Assembly (NCBI RefSeq): GCF_018986735.1
Contig: NZ_CP065521.1
Coordinates: 2,046,001-2,110,000, forward strand
Source of the DNA: Schaalia sp. 19OD2882
Lineage (GTDB): Bacteria > Actinomycetota > Actinomycetes > Actinomycetales > Actinomycetaceae
Reading direction: 5' to 3'
Length of the DNA: 64,000 nucleotides
A program made the translations under genes and the position numbers. Positions 19,474 through 27,623 of this stretch are shown piece after piece. The notes under the pieces are model-generated. The model did not search any database. It worked only from the letters and a program-made list of their open reading frames with translations, and was not told the origin of the DNA. Numbering within the stretch: the first letter of the stretch is position 1; every line of letters starts with the position of its first letter.

Positions 19474-20436
19474 GTGAGCTCCATCGTCGACACACACGCG
19501 GACCCGCCCTCACCCCACTCGCACTACGACCGCAGCGAATGGGACCGGCTGGCCGACCGGACTCCCCTGCCCCTGACCCAGGAGGACATCGATCGGATCG
19601 CCTCCCTGGGCGACCCGATCGACATGAGCGAGGTCGACGCGATCTACCGGCCCCTGTCGGCCCTGCTGCAGTTGTACGTGGACGGGAGGCGCCGCACTGC
19701 CGCCGAACGGCGCGCCTTCCTGGGCGAGACCGGTGCCCCCGAAACTCCTTTCGTCATCGGCATTGCCGGTTCGGTGGCGGTGGGCAAGTCGACGGTGGCG
19801 CGCCTGCTGCAACTCTTGCTCTCGCGCTGGCCGCACACCCCGCGCGTGGACTTGGTGACCACCGACGGATTCCTGCTGCCCAATGCGGAGCTGGAGCGGC
19901 GCGGCATCTTCGCCCGCAAGGGCTTCCCCGAGTCCTACGACCGGGTCGCACTGGTGAACTTCATGGCCTCGGTCAAAGCCGGTGTGGGGGACTTGCACGT
20001 GCCGGTGTATTCGCACCTGGTCTATGACGTGGTGCCCGGGCAGTTCACGGTGGTGGACCGTCCCGATGTCCTCATCGTCGAGGGCATCAACGTCCTGCAG
20101 CCGCCGCGTCTTCGCCCGGGTGGGGCCAGGGTCGCCGTGTCGGACTACTTCGACTTCTCCATCTACGTCGACGCCGACGAGGCCCACATCGAACAGTGGT
20201 ACGTCGACCGTTTCCTCACCCTGCGTCGCACGGCCTTTTCACGCAAGGGATCCTTCTTCCGCACCTATGCGGGGCTGAGCGACATCGAAGCCGAAGCCAC
20301 GGCCCGCATGGTGTGGAGCGCCATCAACCTGCCGAATCTGCACGAGAACATTGCCCCCACCCGCGAGCGCGCAACCATGGTCTTCACCAAGGGCCCCGAC
20401 CACCGTGTCGAGTCGATCCTGCTGAGGAAGGACTGA
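19474..20436 (+). CDS. coaA: Type I pantothenate kinase
   Basis: CoaA phosphorylates pantothenate, the first committed step to coenzyme A. The 320-residue protein has the P-loop GIAGSVAVGKST (residues 96-107), VTTDGFLLPN with the catalytic Asp, RKGFPESYD, and the YDFSIYVDA-type region near the end, all as in E. coli CoaA. GTG at 19474 follows an AGGA. It is transcribed alone on the plus strand, divergent from the GH85 gene. In related genomes coaA commonly sits between glmM and glmS, as here apart from the accessory genes. Confidence 0.95.
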   Translation: MSSIVDTHADPPSPHSHYDRSEWDRLADRTPLPLTQEDIDRIASLGDPIDMSEVDAIYRPLSALLQLYVDGRRRTAAERRAFLGETGAPETPFVIGIAGSVAVGKSTVARLLQLLLSRWPHTPRVDLVTTDGFLLPNAELERRGIFARKGFPESYDRVALVNFMASVKAGVGDLHVPVYSHLVYDVVPGQFTVVDRPDVLIVEGINVLQPPRLRPGGARVAVSDYFDFSIYVDADEAHIEQWYVDRFLTLRRTAFSRKGSFFRTYAGLSDIEAEATARMVWSAINLPNLHENIAPTRERATMVFTKGPDHRVESILLRKD

Positions 20437-20442
20437 GACACG

Positions 20443-20480
20443 GGCGGGGTGGTCGAAGTCGGCGCTTCGGCCACCCCGCC
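20443..20480. terminator. Terminator between coaA and the convergent surface-protein gene
   Basis: A long stem (GGCGGGGTGG pairing with CCACCCCGCC, then CGAAG with CTTCG, loop of six bases) starts 7 bases after the coaA stop. It lies between two convergent genes and could stop transcription from both sides. Confidence 0.65.
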
Positions 20481-20491
20481 TTCGAGCCGTG

Positions 20492-23400
20492 TCATTGGCC
20501 CGTGTGGGTCATCCGACGGGTTCTCACTTCTTGACCCGTGCCAGGTGCTTGCGGGTCAAACGAAGCCCCAGGCCCACGCACAGGGCCACGGCGGAGGTCA
20601 GGATAATGAGCAGCGTTGCCGCGCCCGTCCTCGCCAGGGGGGACTTCGTGTCCTTGCCGCTGGGCGAGGTGCTCCCCTTGTCGGTCTTCGACTGCGCGCC
20701 CCCCCTTTTCGGTCTTGGGTGCAGGGGGCGTCGGCGACTTCGTCACGGTGAGCTTCCTCTCCACCGTTCCGCTCTGGGCTGCGGCCACGACCAGGCGGTG
20801 CTGGCCCGCGGCGAATCCGTCGGGAACCTTCCACGTGAAGCCGGCTGCACCGTCCGCGGAGGCGGTGACGCTGCCGATGGTCACAGGGTCGGAGTGAATG
20901 GTGGCGGTGACCTTCTCGCCTGCGGCAAGGCCGGAGACGGAGACCACCAGTTCATCACCGACTCCCAAGGTGTCCTTGTTGACCTCGACCTTCATCTGGG
21001 GCTTGGGAGCCGGAGCGTCGCGCGTCACCCAGTACAGGAGGCGCGCATCGCCACCACCGACGGCAGGAAGCGTCACGGTGGCGCTCTCACCCGTGCCCAG
21101 GTCGACTTCGTCGGCGGTCTTCGCCTGCGGGTCGACGAGGACGAGGTGGGAGTCGGCCGACGGCTTCCTCACGGTCAAGGTGATGTCCTGGGCGGTCTCG
21201 GCGAAGGAACCGTCATCGGTTCGCGGATCCAACAGCTGGGAGGGGAACTTGGTCGTACCGGTCAGGGCGTTGACGACCATGAAGCCCTTGGGGGCGCTCG
21301 TGGACTGGCCGAAGATCTCCTTCGACTTGTCCGCGCTCAGGCCGGGGATCTGCTCGAAGTAGCCGACAACGACGTCACCCGCCTTGCCGCCATTGACCGA
21401 ACCCACGTTCTTCACGGAAAGGTCCTCCAGGCCCACGGCGGCGTTGGCCGCCTTGGCCGCCTCACCTTCGGCGAAGTTGCCGTAGGTGTACCCCTCCAGC
21501 TTCGCAGCGCCGGCGCGCCCCTCGTACTCGCCCGACTTGTAGGCCACGAAGGTCGAGTTCATGGCCTTCGTGTAGTCACCCAGGTGACGCACGTGCCCGA
21601 AGATCTTCGAGAACTCGTAGAAGGAGCGGGTCGGCGCACCGTCGTGGTCGATGATCGAGGAGCGGTCGTAGCCGTTGTACTCCATGCGGAACAGGCCGAA
21701 CCACTTCTGGCCTGTGGCCAGACCCAGTGCGGGCACGATGGCCTTCTGCGACTCGGAGACGTTGGCGTCCCAGTTGTAGTCCAGGTACTGGCCGTACAGG
21801 ATCGGACTGGCCCCGTCGCCGCTCAGACCCTTGAGGGCGTACTCGCGCTGCGCCTTCCACGTCTGGGTGTTGAGCAGGTTCAGGACGACCTCGGACGGAG
21901 CCGGACCACGGTTGACCCCGTAGTAGTAGGTGTCCCAGCTGAGCAGGTCGGGCTTGGCATTGCGCACGTAGTAGTCGAGGTGCGCCGGGTGGAACCACGA
22001 CGGGTCGTTCCACGAATTCGCGTGGACCACTGCGCCCGGAATGTGCGTCTTGGACCAGTCGAACCACTTGCCGAAGTTGTCGGCCTCGTACTTGGTGAAG
22101 CCTCCCTCGTCCCCGTACTGGATGTCGACCAGGGTCTTGGCGTAGGGCTTCATGTACTCGTTGAAGAAGTCGCGAGGCTCCCCGGCGGCGCTGATGCCGT
22201 TCTTGCCGAAGGGCGCCTTCGCGATCGCCCACGGAGCGCCCTTGCCCAAGGACTCCATCATTGCCGTGTTGAACATCGGCAGGTCGTAGAACATCGGGAA
22301 GGCGCCGTTGGTGAGGTCCCGTTCATGGGCGTCGAAGCCGCCGCGCCCGTAGCCCTCGGAAGGCACCCAGGCCGGCATCATGACGCCGTACTGGAGGGCA
22401 AGGGTCTGCGCCCGGTTCACGCCCCACTTGCCTTGGCCAGGGTCGAAGTCGTGGTAGCGCTCGTAGACGGAGTTGTCGACCACCGGGGGCTTGGGCTGCT
22501 CGCCCTCGGGCAGGCCCCACACCTCGACGTCCTTGATCTCGACGGCGGTGGCGATGTTCTGGGGCGTCTGCGGTTCGGTGGCGGTGTTCATCCACACGCG
22601 GATCTTGTGGGCGGCGTGGTAGGCGTTGAAGTCCCAGTACCACAGGCCCCTGGCGTCACGGGTGAGAGAGGCGTGGGTGACGATGGTCTTCCACTGGGCC
22701 CCCTCCTTCTCCTGGACGGCGATGGCCACGGAGTTTCCTCCGTGCCACCCCTCGACACCCGGGGGCAGTTCGGGCCAGCCGAAGGCGTTGACACGGTGCA
22801 CGTGGCGCGTCGCCCCCAGGTCCAATTCGAATCCGGTGACCTCCTGGCTCCACTCCTGGCCGCGTTTGAGCGGCTTGGCGGTGAAGGAGGTCTTCCGGTC
22901 GCCGTCGGTCAGGGCCGCATTGTCGGCTGCAGTGCCACCGTTGACCGAGGCCTTGGCGGGTATGAGGACATTGCCGCGGAAATCGGTGGCCACCTTGGTG
23001 ATGTTGACGACGTAGGTCGCCTTCTCGTCGCCCTTGCTGACTTCGGCGGTGACCACATTGAGGCCGTCGCTCAATTCGAGGCCGGACACGCGCCCGTTCT
23101 CGTCGACCGGCGCCCCGTTGATCGAGGCAGTGGCGCCCTCGACGGTCCGGATGCGCGCCGAGACCTCACGCGCGTGGAAGTAGCCGGTCGCCTCGTAGGT
23201 GTGGGTCCCCGCGGCGAAGTCGACGGGCTCGCCCGGCTTGCCGTACGGAAGCTGGTCGATGACGAAGTCGAGGACCAGAGCATCCGAACCCTCCCCGGCG
23301 CCGGGTTCGCTCGGGTGCGGCACTTCGGGCTTGGGCCGGGGGTCGGGAGCCGGCGTCTTCGGGTGGTCGGTGATGGCATTGCCGTCGGCGTCGCAGGGCA

Positions 23401-24037
23401 GCACTTTGATGTCGGACAGGGCCATGTCCTTCTTCGCCGGGACCAGGGCGCTCAGGCCGGTCAAGGTGATGACGGGCTTCGTCGTCCTGGCGAAGGTGAT
23501 GTACTGCTCCTCATTCGTCTTCACGAGCTCGGAGGCGTGGGCGAGTTCAACACCCTGTCCCCACGTCCCGGCCTGCACATCCGTGCGCCACTTCTCCAGG
23601 GCGGTCGGATCGGCCGCAGGGTTGCCCGGATCGGCGTCGAATGCGTGGACGCGGTACTCGCCGGGCAGGTGGTCATTGCCGAAGGTCGTGTCGTAGGTGG
23701 GGCGCGCTGTCACGGCGATGCCGCAGGTTCCCTGTGCGGCATCGGGGTTCTTCAGGGCCAGGGCGTGAGGGAAGGGGTCGGTGCCGCCCTTCCACTTCGT
23801 CGTCCAGAACGTCACCTGGGCTCCACTGCGGCCCGTGTCGTCATCGACGAGGGCGTCGATGCGTCCATTCGGAGCGGTTTCACCGACGCTTTCCTGGGAG
23901 GTGGCCCAGAGAACCTCGGGGTGGAAGGGGCCCTTGTCGGGGGCAGGGTCGGCGTTCGCGGCAACAGGCGCGATTCCGAGCATTGTGATGGTCAGCGCCG
24001 GCGCTGCGAGCCCGGCGAGTATGTGGCGTTTCCCCAC
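20492..24037 (-). CDS. Large secreted surface protein, glycosidase-like; anchor out of frame
   Basis: As it stands the frame encodes 1181 residues. It has a signal peptide (cut near VAANA-DP) and an N-terminal sandwich domain. A cadherin-like and a discoidin-like (F5/8 type C) domain follow, to about residue 490. A region of about 350 residues (VMMPAWVPSEGYG, DIQYGDEGGF, LSWDTYYYG, ILYGQYLDYNW) looks like a glycosidase barrel that I cannot assign to a family. The last domain is an Ig-like module related to that of the GH85 protein. After Lys-Gly-Gly the reading changes to an unlikely charged tail ending at 20492. Dropping one G from the seven-G run (20699-20705) instead gives an LARTG signal, membrane helix and basic tail ending at 20524. 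AAGGAG precedes the GTG start. Confidence 0.8.
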   Translation of the reverse strand: MGKRHILAGLAAPALTITMLGIAPVAANADPAPDKGPFHPEVLWATSQESVGETAPNGRIDALVDDDTGRSGAQVTFWTTKWKGGTDPFPHALALKNPDAAQGTCGIAVTARPTYDTTFGNDHLPGEYRVHAFDADPGNPAADPTALEKWRTDVQAGTWGQGVELAHASELVKTNEEQYITFARTTKPVITLTGLSALVPAKKDMALSDIKVLPCDADGNAITDHPKTPAPDPRPKPEVPHPSEPGAGEGSDALVLDFVIDQLPYGKPGEPVDFAAGTHTYEATGYFHAREVSARIRTVEGATASINGAPVDENGRVSGLELSDGLNVVTAEVSKGDEKATYVVNITKVATDFRGNVLIPAKASVNGGTAADNAALTDGDRKTSFTAKPLKRGQEWSQEVTGFELDLGATRHVHRVNAFGWPELPPGVEGWHGGNSVAIAVQEKEGAQWKTIVTHASLTRDARGLWYWDFNAYHAAHKIRVWMNTATEPQTPQNIATAVEIKDVEVWGLPEGEQPKPPVVDNSVYERYHDFDPGQGKWGVNRAQTLALQYGVMMPAWVPSEGYGRGGFDAHERDLTNGAFPMFYDLPMFNTAMMESLGKGAPWAIAKAPFGKNGISAAGEPRDFFNEYMKPYAKTLVDIQYGDEGGFTKYEADNFGKWFDWSKTHIPGAVVHANSWNDPSWFHPAHLDYYVRNAKPDLLSWDTYYYGVNRGPAPSEVVLNLLNTQTWKAQREYALKGLSGDGASPILYGQYLDYNWDANVSESQKAIVPALGLATGQKWFGLFRMEYNGYDRSSIIDHDGAPTRSFYEFSKIFGHVRHLGDYTKAMNSTFVAYKSGEYEGRAGAAKLEGYTYGNFAEGEAAKAANAAVGLEDLSVKNVGSVNGGKAGDVVVGYFEQIPGLSADKSKEIFGQSTSAPKGFMVVNALTGTTKFPSQLLDPRTDDGSFAETAQDITLTVRKPSADSHLVLVDPQAKTADEVDLGTGESATVTLPAVGGGDARLLYWVTRDAPAPKPQMKVEVNKDTLGVGDELVVSVSGLAAGEKVTATIHSDPVTIGSVTASADGAAGFTWKVPDGFAAGQHRLVVAAAQSGTVERKLTVTKSPTPPAPKTEKGGRAVEDRQGEHLAQRQGHEVPPGEDGRGNAAHYPDLRRGPVRGPGASFDPQAPGTGQEVRTRRMTHTGQ
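20699..20705 (-). repeat. Homopolymer of seven G (minus strand) at the frame break
   Basis: The run lies directly where the surface-protein frame departs from its anchor-coding frame. G-runs of this length are known contingency sites in other bacteria. With six G residues the C-terminal sorting signal is in frame; with seven the protein would be secreted without an anchor. Confidence 0.8.
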
Positions 24038-24219
24038 GCGTCAACTCCTTCGTCGATGGGAATGGGAGGAATGGCGGTACCGGGCTCGTGCCCGGCTGGC
24101 GGCTGGCTCGTGGTGTCGTCCTCGTTGCTGGTGTGCACTCCTCCTTTCCCCGGTGGTGGGTCGTGGACACGCGTGCTTGCCCGCCCTCGCGCCCACGCGG
24201 GTCACATCCAAGGCGGGTC
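24038..24219 (-). promoter_or_regulatory. Leader region of the large surface-protein gene
   Basis: The 182 bases between the fucosidase stop and the surface-protein start hold a small GC stem (CCGGGC, four-base loop, GCCCGG at 24080-24095) and an AAGGAG ribosome site. I could not identify promoter boxes. The stem may end the upstream transcript or lie in a leader. Confidence 0.3.
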
Positions 24220-25647
24220 TCACACCTGGTCGATGACCAGGCCCACGGCGTGACGCGCCCCCACATCGGGGACCTCGATGCGGGTCAGCCCCGCCCTCGT
24301 CCCCTGCTGCCAGGTCAGCGACGCCGCGTCCTCGTCCTCGGCGCCGAGGACCCGGACACCTCCGACCCTCAATGCCACCTCCACGTGGGTGGCGGGCACG
24401 GAGGCCTCGGCCTGTTCTCGTCCGGCCGGGGGCATTCCGAAGAGGTGGATCCTGCCCGGGTGCGCACAGTCCTCCTTGGTGCCAGTGGCGTACCAGGACC
24501 AACCGTCCTCGCCCTCGACCTGCAGGGGTTCGGCGAGGGCGCGGGTGGAGTGGATTCCCTCGCCATTGGCCCGCATCCAGCGTCCGAGTTCGGCAAGGCC
24601 CTTCTTGACCTCGACGGACATGGCTCCGGTGGCGTCCGGGCCGACACCGATGAGGTAGTTGCCTCCGCGAGAGACGATGGCCAACAGGTTGGAGATGATG
24701 TGTCGCATCGGCTTGATCGGGTCGTCCCTGCGCATCGAGCACCAGCCGCGGGTCATGGTGATGCACGACTCCCACGGGTGGTCCAGCACGGAGTCGGGCA
24801 CTTCCTGTTCGGGGGTGCGGTAGTCCTCGTTGCGCCCGTGGACCTCACGGTCGACCACGAGGATTCCCGGTTGCAGTGCGCGCGCACGGTCGGCGATCCG
24901 GTCCATGTCGATGGGCTCGCGGGGTTCGCACACCCAGCCTGCGTCCAACCACAGGACGTTGACGGGCCCGTACCTGGTCAGGAGTTCCTCGATCTGGTTC
25001 TTCGTCATGTCCACGAAGGAGCGCCACTTGGCGGGGTGGGCGGCGATGTCGTAGTTGTGGAAGCGGTCGCGCAGGGGCTTGGACCGGTCCCAGTAACCCG
25101 GGTGGTTCCAGTCGGCCTTGGAGAAGTAGACGCCGGTCTCCATGCCGCGGGCGCGGAAGGCGTCGAAGACTTCGCGCACGATGTCGCGCCCCAGCCCGGC
25201 GTCTTCGCCGGTGGACTTGAAGTTGGAGAAGTCCGTGTCGTACATGGCGAAGCCGTCGTGGTGCTTGGTCGTGAAGACGACGTAGCGCATACCTGCCTCT
25301 TGGCAGGCCCGTGCCCACTCGTCGGCGTCGAAGTCGACTCCGGTGAAGGTCCGCGCCTGGTCGCAGTACCACGTGTGGTAGTCCTCGTCGGTGCCGCTCC
25401 AAGAGGCAGGGGGGTCGGTGAAGTCGCCGAGGTGCTGGCGGTGCAGGGACCATGAGCCATCCAGTCCGATGGAGGAGTAGATGCCCCAGTGGATGATGAC
25501 CCCGACCTTGTGGTCCCTCCAGTGCTCCAGGGCGCGTCTGGTCACCGGGTCGCTGGGCCAGGTGTATCCGGGGTCCGGTGAGGCCTCCAGGGCACCGGCC
25601 GCCGCCAGGTCGTCCGGGCGGAACTCTTCGGACAGGTCCTCACTCAT
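24220..25647 (-). CDS. Alpha-L-fucosidase, GH29
   Basis: The 475-residue protein shows the GH29 plan: KVGVIIHWGIYS near residue 50, TTKHHDGFAMYD, GVYFSKADWN, and VLWLDAGW whose Asp (D235) is the expected nucleophile. The C-terminal part forms the beta-sandwich. The enzyme removes alpha-linked fucose from glycans. No signal peptide is present, so it should act in the cytoplasm on imported oligosaccharides. It starts 22 bases after the permease stop and is the last enzyme of the transporter operon. The acid/base residue is poorly conserved in GH29 and I did not assign it. Confidence 0.92.
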   Translation of the reverse strand: MSEDLSEEFRPDDLAAAGALEASPDPGYTWPSDPVTRRALEHWRDHKVGVIIHWGIYSSIGLDGSWSLHRQHLGDFTDPPASWSGTDEDYHTWYCDQARTFTGVDFDADEWARACQEAGMRYVVFTTKHHDGFAMYDTDFSNFKSTGEDAGLGRDIVREVFDAFRARGMETGVYFSKADWNHPGYWDRSKPLRDRFHNYDIAAHPAKWRSFVDMTKNQIEELLTRYGPVNVLWLDAGWVCEPREPIDMDRIADRARALQPGILVVDREVHGRNEDYRTPEQEVPDSVLDHPWESCITMTRGWCSMRRDDPIKPMRHIISNLLAIVSRGGNYLIGVGPDATGAMSVEVKKGLAELGRWMRANGEGIHSTRALAEPLQVEGEDGWSWYATGTKEDCAHPGRIHLFGMPPAGREQAEASVPATHVEVALRVGGVRVLGAEDEDAASLTWQQGTRAGLTRIEVPDVGARHAVGLVIDQV

Positions 25648-25669
25648 GGGGGGCAGCCTTTCGGGTCGG

Positions 25670-26614
25670 TCAGAACTTGAGGCCGCCGGCCTCGATGCCT
25701 CGGAAGAAGAAGCGCTGGCTGAAGACGAAGACGGTGACCACGGGGACCAGGGCGACGACCGCTCCGGCCAGCACCAGTTGGTAGGTGGTCCCCTGTGGCG
25801 AATTCTCGATGGCCGACAGGGTGAGCATGAGCGTCTGCTTCTTCGGGTCGGGGAGCATGAGCAGCGGGAAGAGGAAGTCGGACCATGCCGCGATGAAGGA
25901 GGTGAGGCCGACGACGGTGAGGGTGCCGCGCACCTGCGGCATGAAGACCTCCCAGAAGCGGCGCCACTCCCCCGCCCCGTCGATCAGAGCGGCGTCCTCG
26001 ATCTCGTCGGGGATGCCCATGAAGGCCGCACGCATCATGAGGATCTGGAAGGGGCCGATCATCGTCACCATCCACACACCCGGCAAGGTGTTGTACAGGT
26101 CGATCTGCACCATCATCTTGTACAGCGACAGCATGATCGCTTCGAAGGGGAAGATCATCGCCGACAGGACGACGAAGTACATGACGGAGCGTCCCGTCCA
26201 CCCGCGCCGGCTGAGCATGTACCCGCCGACGCAGCTGAGCACGATGTTCGAGACGACGGTGAGGAAGGCGATGGTCGAGGAGTTGGCGATGGAGATGAGG
26301 ATGTCGGTGCGTTCGAAGAGCCTGTGGAAGGACTCCAGGGATCAGGTCTGCGGGAACAGCGTGGCGCCCTGACCGAAGACGGCCTCGCCGGGGGCCTTGA
26401 AGGCGGCCATGAGGGGAAGCAGCAGGGGCCCGATGAGAAGGATCGTCACCAGGACCAGGATCGTGTAGCGCAGGACCAGTTGCGGCCCGCGCAGCCGCCT
26501 GCTGGGCGTGTTCCGTTGGGCCTGTTCGCGCGACCTGCGCGCCCACCATCGCCGGAGGGCGTCCGTACGGCTGCTCCGGTCCTCGTGGTCTGCGAGGATG
26601 CTGGTGGCGCTCAT
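25670..26614 (-). pseudogene. Carbohydrate ABC transporter permease, MalG type, interrupted by in-frame TGA
   Basis: Read through, the gene encodes about 314 residues of a CUT1 inner-membrane permease: one N-terminal helix after a basic leader, five further helices, and the EAA loop DEIEDAALIDGAGEWRRF that contacts the ATPase. A TGA at 26342-26344 splits it after residue 90, in the periplasmic-side segment FPQT-stop-SLESF. TGG (Trp) would fit the family there, so this looks like a single G-to-A change. The two halves are in the same frame (26342-26614 and up to 26335). Unless the stop is read through, re-initiation from a GTG at 26242 would lack the first helices. The start overlaps the partner permease by four bases. 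Confidence 0.8.
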
Positions 26615-27525
26615 TGGTCCTCGGCCTTTCGCTGGAGCCTTTGCGAGGCGATGATGAATCCGAAGGTCAGCAGGAACAGGCACACCGACGCGGCGTCACC
26701 CTGTCCGAGGGATCCGAAGGTGGGGTCGACGATCCGGTCCCGGATGTACATGGTCAGGGTCTTCGTGGGCGAGGCCGCACCGCCGAGCAGGTAGACCTCG
26801 GTGAAGATCTTCAAGGAACCGATCGTCGTCAAGGTGGCGACGAGGAACATCATGACCTTGACGCCGGGTACGGTCACCGTCAGGAAGCGTCGCACGGGCC
26901 CTGCCCCGTCCAGCTCGGCGGCCTCGTACAAGGAGGTGTCGACGTTGGCCAGGGCGGACAGGTACAGGATCATGTAGTAGGGCAGGCCCTGCCACAAGGT
27001 GATGACCATGGCGCAGGCCAGAATCAGCCACCTGTCGGACAGGAAGGGCACGGGGGTGGACACCGCGCCGATCAAGGCGAGCAGATTGTTGACCGGGCCC
27101 TGCTCGTCGAGCAGGTAGCGCCAGGCCAAGGAGATGACGACGAGAGAGGAGACGGCGGGCAGGTAGTACAGGGTCCTGAAGACCGAGATGCCCGGGACCG
27201 GGCTCTTGACCAGCAGGGCCAGGAGCAACGGCAGGAGGACCATGAGGGGGACCACGCACAGCGCATAGACCAAGGAGTTTCCCACGGCCTGCCAGAACTC
27301 GGGGTCGGACAGGATCGTCGCGTAGTTGTCCAGGCCGATGAATCGTCCGGTCCTGCCCAAGGGCTTGGTCTTCGTGAAGGAGACGTGGACGGTGGTGACG
27401 AAGGGGTAGATGTAGAAGGTGATGACCGCGAGGACGGGGATGGTCACCCACAACCAGGGCATCCATCCTGGTCGGAAGCGGGCAGCCCCATTGAGGCTGC
27501 GCTCGCGCTGAGGTCCTCGGGCCAC
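26611..27525 (-). CDS. Carbohydrate ABC transporter permease, MalF type
   Basis: The 304-residue protein has six predicted helices, the first in WVTIPVLAVITFYIYPF, and the EAA loop YEAAELDGAGPVRRFLTVTVP. It pairs with the downstream MalG-type subunit to form the membrane channel of a CUT1 sugar importer. It lies between the binding-protein gene and that subunit, as in the usual order. No ATPase gene is in the operon; CUT1 systems in actinobacteria often share an MsmK/MsiK-type ATPase encoded elsewhere. GTG at 27525 follows AAAGGCGG. Confidence 0.92.
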   Translation of the reverse strand: MARGPQRERSLNGAARFRPGWMPWLWVTIPVLAVITFYIYPFVTTVHVSFTKTKPLGRTGRFIGLDNYATILSDPEFWQAVGNSLVYALCVVPLMVLLPLLLALLVKSPVPGISVFRTLYYLPAVSSLVVISLAWRYLLDEQGPVNNLLALIGAVSTPVPFLSDRWLILACAMVITLWQGLPYYMILYLSALANVDTSLYEAAELDGAGPVRRFLTVTVPGVKVMMFLVATLTTIGSLKIFTEVYLLGGAASPTKTLTMYIRDRIVDPTFGSLGQGDAASVCLFLLTFGFIIASQRLQRKAEDQ

Positions 27526-27565
27526 GGCGTCCGCCTTTCGTCAATTCGTTCGAGTAAGGTGTGCG

Positions 27566-27613
27566 CCTTCGGCGGCGGAGCGAGGAGGAGAAGAGCTGCC
27601 CCGCCGCCGAAGG
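27566..27613 (-). terminator. Stem-loop between binding-protein and permease genes
   Basis: A perfect 13-bp inverted repeat (CCTTCGGCGGCGG and complement) with a 22-base loop begins 10 bases after the binding-protein stop. Stems at this place in sugar ABC operons usually cause partial termination or protect the upstream mRNA, giving more binding protein than permease. Confidence 0.6.
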
Positions 27614-27623
27614 TTGGTCCCGA

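Noticed and set aside
26342..26344. TGA recoded as Trp in this organism
   Set aside because: TGA is used as the normal stop in many genes here, for example at the ATGA overlaps of sdhA-sdhB, tsaB-rimI and secY-adk. Genome-wide recoding is therefore excluded.
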